A stretch of 64,000 nucleotides of DNA, taken from positions 1,141,612 to 1,205,611 of the forward strand of contig CP072660.1 in NCBI GenBank assembly GCA_029637525.1, read 5' to 3'. The notes under the pieces are model-generated. The model made no database searches. It had not been told where the DNA came from and worked only from the letters and a program-made list of their open reading frames with translations. The first letter of the stretch is position 1. The number at the start of each line of letters is the position of its first letter. The stretch comes from Desulfurococcaceae archaeon MEX13E-LK6-19 (lineage in GTDB: Archaea; Thermoproteota; Thermoprotei_A; Sulfolobales; Desulfurococcaceae). The position numbers and the translations under genes were made by a program. Below are positions 37,383 through 45,340 of the stretch, one piece after another.

Positions 37383-38141
37383 TTGTGTGTGCTGGATGAG
37401 CTTGTTAGGAATGAAGTCTTCAGTATAATTAAGGAGTATGGTATTGACCTTGGCGAGCTTGTTGAGTGTCAATCTCTAACAGGAAAGGATCTAGAACTTA
37501 AGCGCGAAGAATATGCTCTTGTCAGGGGACCTGAAGTACTCCTGTCATGTAGAGTTAAAGGAGCCGAAGGACAAGCTTTTACTGTTGCGCCAAAGGGGTA
37601 TCACGGTTCTCTAGAGGACGTACTGTCTCTAGACCTAACTAGTCTATGGAATAGAGGGATATTCTATGCCACAGTGAACGCGGTTGCAAGACTTGCTGGT
37701 ATTATTGATAAAAGTATTCATTGCAGTAGAGACAAGCCAGAATACTGTGCTACCGAGTTAGCTAAATACATTATGCGTAAACACGGATCATCAACCAGGA
37801 TACTACATATAGGTTACCATCCATCGCATGTAGAAGAACTCTATAAGTACTTTAGATCAAATCTCCTGGTAACAGATCTACGTGACGATACTATATGGAG
37901 GAGGAAACACGGAGTACTAATATACGATGGTGAACTCAATAAAAACTACATAGGATTAGTCGATATAGTGCTTGTTACAGGCAGTGCTATAGTGAATAAC
38001 ACAATATGGGATATACTAAAACACGCATCAATACTTGGTAAGAAGGTAGTAGTCTATGGTGTATCAGCTCTTGGCGCTTTAAAAATTATCTCAAGGAGAA
38101 TTCCATTAGATATAGAAGTATTTTGTCCTTATTCAAGATAA
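37383..38141 (+). CDS. DUF364-type putative heavy-metal-chelation protein
   Basis: This 252-residue protein has an enolase-N-like first part containing GAEGQAFTVAPKGYHG, then WNRGIFYATVNAVARLAGI, then a Rossmann-like domain with RILHIGYHPSHVEEL and DIVLVTGSAIVNNTIWDIL. This is the DUF364/DUF4213 pattern, annotated as putative heavy-metal chelation and often found near metal or oxyanion transporters. The start is TTG at 37383, with AGGTG eight bases upstream. It converges on the NitT/TauT-like importer, which could be functionally linked. The family function is not experimentally established to my knowledge. Confidence 0.75.
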   Translation: MCVLDELVRNEVFSIIKEYGIDLGELVECQSLTGKDLELKREEYALVRGPEVLLSCRVKGAEGQAFTVAPKGYHGSLEDVLSLDLTSLWNRGIFYATVNAVARLAGIIDKSIHCSRDKPEYCATELAKYIMRKHGSSTRILHIGYHPSHVEELYKYFRSNLLVTDLRDDTIWRRKHGVLIYDGELNKNYIGLVDIVLVTGSAIVNNTIWDILKHASILGKKVVVYGVSALGALKIISRRIPLDIEVFCPYSR

Positions 38142-38167
38142 CGAGTTTACTTCACTTCATAAAACTA

Positions 38168-39199
38168 TTATGTTGTCTCTACGTGGAGGTATCTTATTGG
38201 TATCTTTATGTAGACTTCGTTACCCGGCTTCAGCAGGATGCTTCGTGTTAGCTTGAGCGTATATGTGTTGTTATTTATGATAACTTTTACTTCTACTATA
38301 TTGCCGAATATCTTCTTGACTGCTATTATCTTGGCTTTGAATGTGTTCATGCCATGCCATGCAGGAGTTGCTGCCACGTATATCTTGTCTGCGGGTATGA
38401 GTATTCTTGCCTTCTTAGTAATGGCCTTGTTTTCTAGAGGGGCAAGTAGTTGTAGTCCATTGCAGTCCATGTAGACCAAGTCTTCAGTAAGCCTCTTACT
38501 GATTATGCACTCGAAAGCGTTTATGTACTCTAGTAGATTGTCTATACTCTCTATGAATTCACCGCGAGAACCCGTGTATAGTATCCTACCGTTCTTTATT
38601 ACGCCAAAGCTCTCCCCGAGCCCGAGAGCCTCATCAATATCATGAGTGACAAGTATTATCGTCTTCTTGTATTTTACTGACAGCTTCTTAAGCATAAGTG
38701 CTATCTCTACTTTCTGATCGTACTGTATTCCAGTAAATGGCTCGTCCAGGAGGAGAACCTTTGGATTTACTGCTAATGCTCTAGCCAATGCTACTTTCTT
38801 CTTCTCGCCACCACTAAGTTTCAAGGGATACTTTCTCGCTAAATGGCTTATACCAAGAAAATCCATTAGCTCTCTGGCGATAGCTCTTGCTTCACTAACA
38901 CTATAGCCTTTAACTCTTGGCCCAAACATTATGTTTTCTTCAACAGTCATGTGGGGGAATAGAGCTATTGACTGAGGCATGTATCCTACACAACGTTTCT
39001 CTGGCGGGAGATCGTCTATGGGCTCTCCATCGAATAGTATTGTGCCAGTGTACTCTATCAGTCCTGCAATGGTTTTAAGAAGAGTTGTCTTGCCTGCACC
39101 ATTAGGTCCTATGAGGACGTAGAAACAACCGCTGGGTACATAGATATTTACATTATGTAGTATCTTGTTGGAGACATTCCTTAGCTCTACCGTAGTCAT
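38168..39199 (-). CDS. NitT/TauT-type ABC importer ATPase
   Basis: This protein of about 343 residues has Walker A IGPNGAGKTTLLK, Q-loop YMPQSIALFPHM, signature LSGGEKKKVALARAL, Walker B VLLLDEPFTGI and the LVTHDIDEAL switch. A C-terminal TOBE-like region of about 110 residues follows, common in molybdate, sulfate and iron transporters. The ATG at 39199 overlaps the permease stop (ATGA). The longer GTG reading at 39217 is less likely. It is the last gene of a three-gene importer operon. Confidence 0.9.
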   Translation of the reverse strand: MTTVELRNVSNKILHNVNIYVPSGCFYVLIGPNGAGKTTLLKTIAGLIEYTGTILFDGEPIDDLPPEKRCVGYMPQSIALFPHMTVEENIMFGPRVKGYSVSEARAIARELMDFLGISHLARKYPLKLSGGEKKKVALARALAVNPKVLLLDEPFTGIQYDQKVEIALMLKKLSVKYKKTIILVTHDIDEALGLGESFGVIKNGRILYTGSRGEFIESIDNLLEYINAFECIISKRLTEDLVYMDCNGLQLLAPLENKAITKKARILIPADKIYVAATPAWHGMNTFKAKIIAVKKIFGNIVEVKVIINNNTYTLKLTRSILLKPGNEVYIKIPIRYLHVETT

Positions 39200-39954
39200 T
39201 GTTTCCCTAAACCCCACTTACGCGTTATCATGGACTCTATTTTCTCTATAACAAGCTGGAACCCGAGAGCAAGAACACCAATTATTATGATCAATGCTAT
39301 GATCTCGTCTACACGGAGTGTTGCGTAGGAGAAGTACATTAGTGCTCCTAGTCCTGTTGATAATGCTAGGTATTCTGTTATGAACCCTATTCTCCATCCA
39401 TGACCCGCTTCTATCTTTAATGCGGAGGCAACATGTGTTAGTGATAGCGGTAGTATTATGCGTAGCACAAGGTCTCTTCTACGGGCACCAAGTGTTCTCG
39501 CGACACCTATTATCTCCGGGTCAAGATTCTTCATCGAGCTTATTATAGAGTATGTCAGTGGGAAGGCAACACAAATCATGATAGCTACTATGGGTAGCAA
39601 GTCATTGAGGCCAATCCATAGCATGAGTAGTGGTATAAACGCTATAGATGGAGTAACAGCTACAAAGACAATATAGGGATACAGTGAGCTTCTCAGGAAG
39701 TAGTTGAGTGAAACAAGGAAGCCTATGAGGAAACCAAGTGCTACCCCAAGGATAAAACCAGCTAGAACCCGGCATAGAGTAAGAAACATGTGGAAACAAA
39801 GGTTTCTCTCGAAAAACAACCTAGCAAAAGCAACAGCTACATTCTCTGGGGGAGGAAATAGGTATGGCTGGTTCACTATAGTGCTGGCTATGTGCCACAA
39901 AAATATTATTACGGCGAGCGATAGTAGTGGTGCGATAACGTCTCTGAGCTGCAA
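39196..39954 (-). CDS. NitT/TauT-type ABC importer permease
   Basis: This 252-residue protein has six hydrophobic segments and the binding-protein-dependent permease loop EIIGVARTLGARRRDLVLRIILPLSLTHV near residue 150, of the SsuC/TauC kind. It follows the binding-protein gene within a few bases and overlaps the ATPase gene, so the three are one operon. It forms the membrane channel of the importer. Confidence 0.9.
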   Translation of the reverse strand: MQLRDVIAPLLSLAVIIFLWHIASTIVNQPYLFPPPENVAVAFARLFFERNLCFHMFLTLCRVLAGFILGVALGFLIGFLVSLNYFLRSSLYPYIVFVAVTPSIAFIPLLMLWIGLNDLLPIVAIMICVAFPLTYSIISSMKNLDPEIIGVARTLGARRRDLVLRIILPLSLTHVASALKIEAGHGWRIGFITEYLALSTGLGALMYFSYATLRVDEIIALIIIIGVLALGFQLVIEKIESMITRKWGLGKQ

Positions 39955-39956
39955 AT

Positions 39957-40931
39957 CTATGTTTCACCGATGAACTTTGTATCGATAAACTCTTCTACAC
40001 TAATAGGCTTGTCTATAGCACCAAATCTTACAAGTAAGTCTATGTACTCCTTTATTGCGGTTGTGTTGATCTCTATGGTATAGTCTAGGTGCTCCATAGA
40101 CTTCTTCATAATACCGTAGTCTGTAGCCAAGTGCTTGGCAACTATTTTAGCTGCTTCATCAGGGTGTTCTCTAATGTAGTCGGTGGCCTTCCCGATTATC
40201 TCAACAATTTTTGCTACGATATCAGGGTGCTTGTCGAGGAACTTCTTCATAACTACGACGCCGCTACCAGGCATACTAGGCCATACATCCTGGCTCCTCA
40301 ATAGCACGTGGGCGCCCATGGCTTCTACTAGTGTGGCGTAGTGCTCCGGTATAAAGGCGGCATCGATCTTGCCGCTCATCAATGCGTTGACTGCCATGAA
40401 TGGAGGCATTTTACGGTACTCGAAGGTGACATTATACTTTTCTTCAACCAAGTGAGCAAGAAGCCATACCGGGGATCCTGGACCAGAGACGCTGACAAGC
40501 TTCCCGTTGAGCTCCTCGATACTATTGTACTCGGGCCTGGCAACCAAGGCGTATCCATGTAGGTGAGTCATAGCGACGAGCCGTAGGTCAACACCCTTGG
40601 ACTTAATAACTATTGCCGGCCCAACACAAACCAATGCCACATCAATGTCTCCGCGGCTCATCTCTATAGCCAGGTCTAGTCCTGTCGAGAAAGTCCTTAC
40701 CTCAACATTGATCCCAGCGTCACTAAACCATCCCTTGTCATATGCAATCCAAAACGCTGCAGAGTGATCATTAAGCTCGACAGCGAAAACAACAGTCACG
40801 TTTGTAGCATTACCTGTAAGATTACTGGAGCCACTAGGTGTTAGTAGTAAATGACTTGACACAACATAGCTTAGCCCAGCACCAATAATAGCCCCTATCA
40901 AAAGGAACACTATGTACTTTGCATCCATTTT
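39957..40931 (-). CDS. NitT/TauT-type ABC importer substrate-binding protein
   Basis: This protein of about 324 residues has an N-terminal membrane anchor (about 5-25). A SsuA/NMT1-type binding fold follows: ELNDHSAAFWIAYDKGWFSDAGINVEVR near the start, GDIDVALVCVGPAIV, and ELNGKLVSVSGPGSP. Known relatives bind sulfonates, nitrate, riboflavin or pyrimidine thiamine precursors, so the ligand is open. ATG at 40931 sits six bases after GGTG; a TTG at 40937 is possible. The gene is divergent from a Tfx-type regulator. Confidence 0.85.
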   Translation of the reverse strand, partial: KMDAKYIVFLLIGAIIGAGLSYVVSSHLLLTPSGSSNLTGNATNVTVVFAVELNDHSAAFWIAYDKGWFSDAGINVEVRTFSTGLDLAIEMSRGDIDVALVCVGPAIVIKSKGVDLRLVAMTHLHGYALVARPEYNSIEELNGKLVSVSGPGSPVWLLAHLVEEKYNVTFEYRKMPPFMAVNALMSGKIDAAFIPEHYATLVEAMGAHVLLRSQDVWPSMPGSGVVVMKKFLDKHPDIVAKIVEIIGKATDYIREHPDEAAKIVAKHLATDYGIMKKSMEHLDYTIEINTTAIKEYIDLLVRFGAIDKPISVEEFIDTKFIGET

Positions 40932-40937
40932 CAACAC

Positions 40938-41038
40938 CAGTTATTGGACAAGAAGGGGTAGAGCCTATAAATATTCCTCATACTGTAAAACAAATTTATT
41001 AGAAAGAAGCATAATAGTATCACGTGAGAGGATCCGTG
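40938..41038. promoter_or_regulatory. Divergent promoter region, ABC importer and Tfx regulator
   Basis: This 100-base gap separates the importer operon from the Tfx gene. On the minus strand a TATA candidate, AATATTTATAGG, spans about 40964-40975. On the plus strand CAAATTTATTAG is near 40990. The two promoters are therefore close enough for one regulator to act on both. No strong inverted repeat is seen. Confidence 0.4.
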
Positions 41039-41494
41039 ATGAGCGGGAAATACGGGTTCCTTACTGAGCAACAAGTGAAAGTACTAAAACTAAGAAGCAA
41101 AGGACTATCATTAAGGCAAATAGCAGAGATCATGGGTACCAGTCATCAAAACATAGCTGTGGCAGAGAAGAGAGCACTCGAGAAAATACGGCAAGCAGAG
41201 AAAACAATACTAGTATACAAACTCATAACCTCACCAATAAAAATAGTCATAGAAGAGAATACACGACTCATAGACATACCAAGGATCATAATTGATGAAG
41301 CAGACAAGAAAAACATACGTGTAAAAGGAGACTTCACACTAATATACAAGATACTACGATACAAAACACCAGACTGCATACAAGGACAAAAAACAGTAAA
41401 ACCAATACTAGTACTAGTAGAACAAGACGGGACAATAAACGCATACAACTACAGTGATATAGAAGACTTAGTTAAAGAGATAGAAGAAATCTAG
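41039..41494 (+). CDS. Tfx-family DNA-binding regulator
   Basis: This protein of about 151 residues has an N-terminal helix-turn-helix of the Tfx type: GFLTEQQVKVLKLRSKGLSLRQIAEIMGTSHQNIAVAEKRALEKI. A C-terminal domain of about 90 residues, characteristic of the family, follows. The namesake Tfx was described as binding DNA at the molybdenum formylmethanofuran dehydrogenase operon of a methanogen. Here it sits between a divergent ABC importer and MoaC, which suits control of oxyanion uptake or cofactor synthesis; this is inference. ATG at 41039 is chosen; GTG at 41024 is the longest start. Confidence 0.85.
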   Translation: MSGKYGFLTEQQVKVLKLRSKGLSLRQIAEIMGTSHQNIAVAEKRALEKIRQAEKTILVYKLITSPIKIVIEENTRLIDIPRIIIDEADKKNIRVKGDFTLIYKILRYKTPDCIQGQKTVKPILVLVEQDGTINAYNYSDIEDLVKEIEEI

Positions 41495-41505
41495 AGAACA
41501 CCATC

Positions 41506-41523
41506 GGAAACCGGTCGGTTTCC
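41506..41523. terminator. Perfect hairpin between convergent Tfx and MoaC genes
   Basis: GGAAACC (41506-41512) and GGTTTCC (41517-41523) are exact complements around a GGTC loop. The hairpin lies 11 bases after the Tfx stop and 30 bases before the end of MoaC on the other strand, so it is placed as a shared bidirectional terminator or 3' stabiliser. It is notably GC-rich for this region. Confidence 0.5.
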
Positions 41524-41553
41524 ATGTGAAACAAAGGAAAAATACTATCGTAA

Positions 41554-42036
41554 TCATTCAAGTTCTTTCTTAGTTTTTACCACTACTCTTATGTTTTTGA
41601 TTAATGTGTAGGGGTATTGTCCTTGTTGGTCTTTCTCATATTTCTTGACCATGTCCCATATGTTCAATAGTGCTATTGCTACTCCTGTTAATGCTTCCAT
41701 TTCGACCCCTGTCTTTGCCGTCGTCTTGACTGTTACCTTGACCTTGATCTCCTCATCACTTATGATCTCAAATTCTGTCTTAACATTTGTTATCGGTATA
41801 TTATGGCACAATGGTATAAGATCTGGTGTCTTCTTAACAGCGTTTATAGCAGCTATACTCGACACAGTAAATACATCACCTTTCTCCACAAGACCCTTCT
41901 TAATACGCTCTACAGTCTCTCTCCTAAGCTTGATTATACCCTCGGCAACGGCTTCCCTGTACGACACAGGTTTACCCGTTATATCAACCATAGACAAAAC
42001 CAATCCCCATTGTCTATCAAGTAAGTGTCTAAGCAA
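41554..42036 (-). CDS. moaC: Cyclic pyranopterin monophosphate synthase MoaC
   Basis: This 160-residue protein converts the MoaA product into cyclic pyranopterin monophosphate, the first stable intermediate of the molybdenum cofactor. It has the family hallmarks TPDLIPLCHNIPITNVKTEFE and KTGVEMEALTGVAIALLNIWDMVKKYEKD. Length is normal. Its upstream neighbour on the same strand is a ruined small module, then the glycosidase; MoaA lies 1.5 kb further up. It probably works with MoaA (43507-44436) and MoeA (25584-26876). Confidence 0.95.
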   Translation of the reverse strand: MLRHLLDRQWGLVLSMVDITGKPVSYREAVAEGIIKLRRETVERIKKGLVEKGDVFTVSSIAAINAVKKTPDLIPLCHNIPITNVKTEFEIISDEEIKVKVTVKTTAKTGVEMEALTGVAIALLNIWDMVKKYEKDQQGQYPYTLIKNIRVVVKTKKELE

Positions 42037-42043
42037 ATAACTC

Positions 42044-42246
42044 TATTGTCCTCCAAAGTATTTCCTTGTATTCGAGGTTTTGTATACTGCAATTACAATT
42101 ATGTAATCAGCTTCTACACAGTAAACCACTAACCCCTTCATCAATTTCTTTGCTATCAACAACGCGTCCTTCTTTGATCTTGATATACAAGGCGTCAGCA
42201 AAAGGAGCATACTTAATGAAGGTACTCTGGAATAATTGAGTAACAA
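42044..42246 (-). pseudogene. Remnant of a DUF2283/DUF4258 module
   Basis: Two frames of this 200-base segment still read as known families. One, from about 42217 leftwards, gives IKYAPFADALYIKIKEG and then RVVDSKEIDEGV, the N-terminal core of DUF2283, before running out of homology near 42131 and stopping at 42107. The other frame continues as KGLVVYCVEADYIIVIAVYK then TSNTRKYFGGQ, the C-terminal strands of a DUF4258-like protein. DUF2283 and DUF4258 commonly form adjacent pairs in archaea. The arrangement fits a deletion that fused the start of the first to the end of the second. No start codon fits the DUF2283 part. A 67-codon frame over the segment is therefore not an intact gene. Confidence 0.55.
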
Positions 42247-42260
42247 TGATTAGATGAAGT

Positions 42261-43358
42261 TTAAGGGTTTGTATTTTCAATCCTAGACTTCTTTAAGTAC
42301 AAAAACCATTTCCTAAGGGTATAGTAGCTTCTCTTTGGTCTATAGTCATTTTTTAGTACTCCGAAGTATCCTTCGTAACTAGTTTTGTTCAATAGTGTGT
42401 GTTGTTCATCTAGTAGCTCGTACCATGAAACGAACTCTAGTTTGTCTAGGTACCTTGAGGTTATTGTTTTAAAGAAATAGTTCATGTACTTTACCTGTTT
42501 TTCTTCACCATGTCTCGGTCCGCACAACCCTATTCCGTTGGTGGGGTAGCCTGTCTCCATGACTGCTACTTTGGTATTGTATCTATTGGCTATAGCTAGT
42601 ATGTCGTCTAGTACACTCCAGTTGTATGGGTTATAGCATGAACACCATGTTCCTGGATAGTGGTCTATCCCAATGACATCAATTACTCCACGTAGTCTAC
42701 TACATGTTTTCTCCACGTAATTCTTCCACCCTGGAATACATGTAAATACATTGACAATAGTCTTGAACTGGTGTCTTGACCTGGTTTCTCTATGCGACTC
42801 TTTGAGGCCCTTGTGTAGAGTATAAATGAAGGCTATGGGGTCTAGCTTGTTCTTCATGAGAGGGTTGTTGAGTTCGTTTCCTAGCTGAAACCATCTTGCG
42901 TACCTCAAGGCTATGCTGCTGGCAACCATACTATACTCAAAGACCTTGCCGTAGAAACTGGTTCTTCCAACATAGACACGGCATGGATCAATACCTAGTC
43001 TATCCTTTAGCCAAGAACAATACTTTTCGTCAATAGGCTCTAGAAGTCCTTTCCTTAGCCAGCAGGGAAACCCTGTACCAAGAATAACAAGTGGTTCAAT
43101 ACCATTCTCAGTCATGAATTTTAGTAGAGACAAATAATACTCGACAGCGCCGGTATCAAGAAACCCAGGGTCGGGCTCGAGATCACTCCACCACAAATCA
43201 AACCTAGCATACTCGACGCCAAGACTCTTCAAGAACCTGACGACTAGCTTGTCTTCTCTAGAAACCCTAGGTACGCCATTATACTTGAAATGAACACAGA
43301 CAACAGGCCTAGGTCTAGCCAATACATCACCTAAGTATCTATTCTGTAGTACATACAC
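42261..43358 (-). CDS. Clan GH-A glycoside hydrolase-like protein
   Basis: This 365-residue cytosolic protein has a TIM-barrel pattern with QLGNELNNP (E162, the expected acid/base) and VAVMETGYPTNG (E268, the expected nucleophile). RFDLWWSDLEPDPG lies near residue 52 and VIDVIGIDHYPGTW near residue 225. This is the clan GH-A layout, close in style to families 5, 39 or 53, but I cannot name one. It has about ten cysteines, high for a thermophile intracellular protein. No signal peptide is seen, so it may act on internal or imported sugars. Confidence 0.72.
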   Translation of the reverse strand: MYVLQNRYLGDVLARPRPVVCVHFKYNGVPRVSREDKLVVRFLKSLGVEYARFDLWWSDLEPDPGFLDTGAVEYYLSLLKFMTENGIEPLVILGTGFPCWLRKGLLEPIDEKYCSWLKDRLGIDPCRVYVGRTSFYGKVFEYSMVASSIALRYARWFQLGNELNNPLMKNKLDPIAFIYTLHKGLKESHRETRSRHQFKTIVNVFTCIPGWKNYVEKTCSRLRGVIDVIGIDHYPGTWCSCYNPYNWSVLDDILAIANRYNTKVAVMETGYPTNGIGLCGPRHGEEKQVKYMNYFFKTITSRYLDKLEFVSWYELLDEQHTLLNKTSYEGYFGVLKNDYRPKRSYYTLRKWFLYLKKSRIENTNP

Positions 43359-43506
43359 TACTTAACACTAATATCCCAACACCATAATCTATAAGCAATC
43401 ATTAATGGGCTTATGCTAGTATCCTTATAAATTGAGAGTATGAAACAATGAAGATAAGGGACGTTTACTCTAGAAACAATGGTCATTCTTGAGTTTAGAT
43501 ATTCAG

Positions 43507-44436
43507 TTATTTTGCAGTATTCTTTTTTAATGATTTAAAGAATGGTTCTCTTAGACTATTTGCTTTTTCTATTAGTTTCTTTAGTGCTTCTTTGTCTCGT
43601 TCCTTTATTGCAGGCTTCATATCTATTAGTATGTCGTTCCTATAGATGCATGTCTTGAGTTTACCGTCGGGTGTCGCTCTGATTCTTGTGCATCTCATGC
43701 ATAGTTCTGGGTTGTCATATCCCTTGACTAGCGTTACCTGTATTCCTGTGGGAAGCACGTATGTAGGTCTTGACTGGAATTCTTTCACGTACTTCCTAGT
43801 ACTTATTTGCTCCAGGTATTCCTGGATCTTGTCGAGTTTCCTATGGAGTTTATTATAGTCTCCAAGACTCATTCCTAATGGTATAAGCTCTATTATATTG
43901 AGATCCGCCCCGATCCTTTCAGCATAACTTATTATCTCCTTGTACTCGTCTTCATTAAGGCTCAGCACTAGATAGTCTATTTTCACAGGTATACCCGCGT
44001 CAACAGCACTCTTTATGCCCTCAAGGACTCTATTGAGGTCTCCACGAGTAATATTCTTGAACACGCTTGGGTTGAGTGAATGAAGACTAATATTAATCCT
44101 GGCAAGCCCTGCTTCAGCTAGTTTTACTGCATACTGTGATAATAGTGAGCCATTTGTTACAAGCGACACTTCCCCGCCGACACCAGTTATCCCTGCAACA
44201 ATGTCTGGTATATCGCTTCTGACTAGAGGCTCTCCGCCAGTAATCTTATAGTACTTGATCCCAAGCTCTACTGCTGCTTCAGCAACGAAAACCCATTCAC
44301 TAGCAGACAGCTCTTCCCCGCTAATACCAGGTATTCCTTCATGGTGGCAGAAAATACAATTGTGATTGCATTTAAGGGTAACACTGATCCTCATGTGGGT
44401 TAGTGGTCTACCGTACTTGTCTATAAGCCTCATCAC
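43507..44436 (-). CDS. moaA: GTP 3',8-cyclase MoaA
   Basis: This 309-residue radical SAM enzyme starts molybdenum cofactor synthesis from GTP. The SAM-cluster cysteines are C23, C27 and C30 (LKCNHNCIFCHHEG). KITGGEPLVRSDIP follows near residue 65. The second cluster motif is PELCMRCTRIRATPDGKLKTC, near residues 241-261. An oddity is the C-terminus, which ends in KKNTAK and lacks the terminal Gly-Gly needed for activity in characterised MoaA/MOCS1A proteins. All other family features are intact. Confidence 0.93.
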   Translation of the reverse strand: MMRLIDKYGRPLTHMRISVTLKCNHNCIFCHHEGIPGISGEELSASEWVFVAEAAVELGIKYYKITGGEPLVRSDIPDIVAGITGVGGEVSLVTNGSLLSQYAVKLAEAGLARINISLHSLNPSVFKNITRGDLNRVLEGIKSAVDAGIPVKIDYLVLSLNEDEYKEIISYAERIGADLNIIELIPLGMSLGDYNKLHRKLDKIQEYLEQISTRKYVKEFQSRPTYVLPTGIQVTLVKGYDNPELCMRCTRIRATPDGKLKTCIYRNDILIDMKPAIKERDKEALKKLIEKANSLREPFFKSLKKNTAK

Positions 44437-44532
44437 TAATCATCTATTTCTCATTTGTTCTAGTCTAGCTTTACTGTTTACCCAAATAAATTCTTGTAGG
44501 ATTTAATCCAGGGTATGGGCTTATTTTATTTA

Positions 44533-45252
44533 TCATAGTTTCTCACGGAGCTCCACTAGTCTCTCAGGGTAATCAGTGGCGATACCATCTATGCCACGGC
44601 GTACAAGCTCTAATGCGTCATCAGAGTTATTCACAGTCCAAGCCACTACTTTCAAGCCAAGCTTATGTGCGAAACGAACGGCTTTCTCTGTGGCAAGCCT
44701 ATAGTACGGTAGTACTATTTTTGCTCCAAGACGTCTGGCATCAACTATTTTCCCTGGCGGCTTGAAGTATATTATCCCGGTGACTATTTCAGGTGAATTA
44801 TTCTTAACGTATGCAAGAGGTTCTTCATAGAAGCTTATTATTGCAGACCATTTCTCTGCTCCATAAGTCTTCACAATGTCGAGGACTTTGTCTATGGTGT
44901 CAGGCTCCTTGATCTCTATGAAAAGCCCGCATATACCATCAATAATCCTGAGTGCCTCCTCTAGTGTAGCAACAGGTTCTCCCTTGATCTTTATGTGTTC
45001 TCGTATCCAGTCATAATCGAGGCTCCGTACATTCTGTGGTATGCCTGCAAGTCTCTCGAAGGTGTCGTCGTGGAGTAGTATTAGTTTTCCATCTCTAGTC
45101 ATGCGGACATCTACTTCAATAATATCAACGCCTTGTTCTATAGCGTACTTAATCGAGGAGATGGTGTTCTCGGGTTTAACACCAGCTGCGCCACGATGAC
45201 CTACTACGGCAAAAGGTTTCCTCCCGAGGAAATCCAGTATTTGCCGTGACAA
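44533..45252 (-). CDS. Glycerophosphodiester phosphodiesterase
   Basis: This 239-residue protein matches the GDPD family. It has VVGHRGAAGVKPENT near residue 19, EVDVRMTRDGKLILLHDDTFERLAG near residue 45, and LFIEIKEPDT near residue 112. The C-terminal signature includes VVAWTVNNSDDALELVRRGIDGIATDYPE. It hydrolyses glycerophosphodiesters to glycerol phosphate and an alcohol. No signal peptide is seen, so it is cytosolic. The gene is divergent from an MFS transporter. Confidence 0.93.
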   Translation of the reverse strand: MSRQILDFLGRKPFAVVGHRGAAGVKPENTISSIKYAIEQGVDIIEVDVRMTRDGKLILLHDDTFERLAGIPQNVRSLDYDWIREHIKIKGEPVATLEEALRIIDGICGLFIEIKEPDTIDKVLDIVKTYGAEKWSAIISFYEEPLAYVKNNSPEIVTGIIYFKPPGKIVDARRLGAKIVLPYYRLATEKAVRFAHKLGLKVVAWTVNNSDDALELVRRGIDGIATDYPERLVELREKL

Positions 45253-45340
45253 CTCTATTCAAAAACCTCCAGTTATAAATAACTATATTCGAGACTATAA
45301 ACACTTTCCTAGTACAAACACGTTTACCAGGTCTCCGGAA

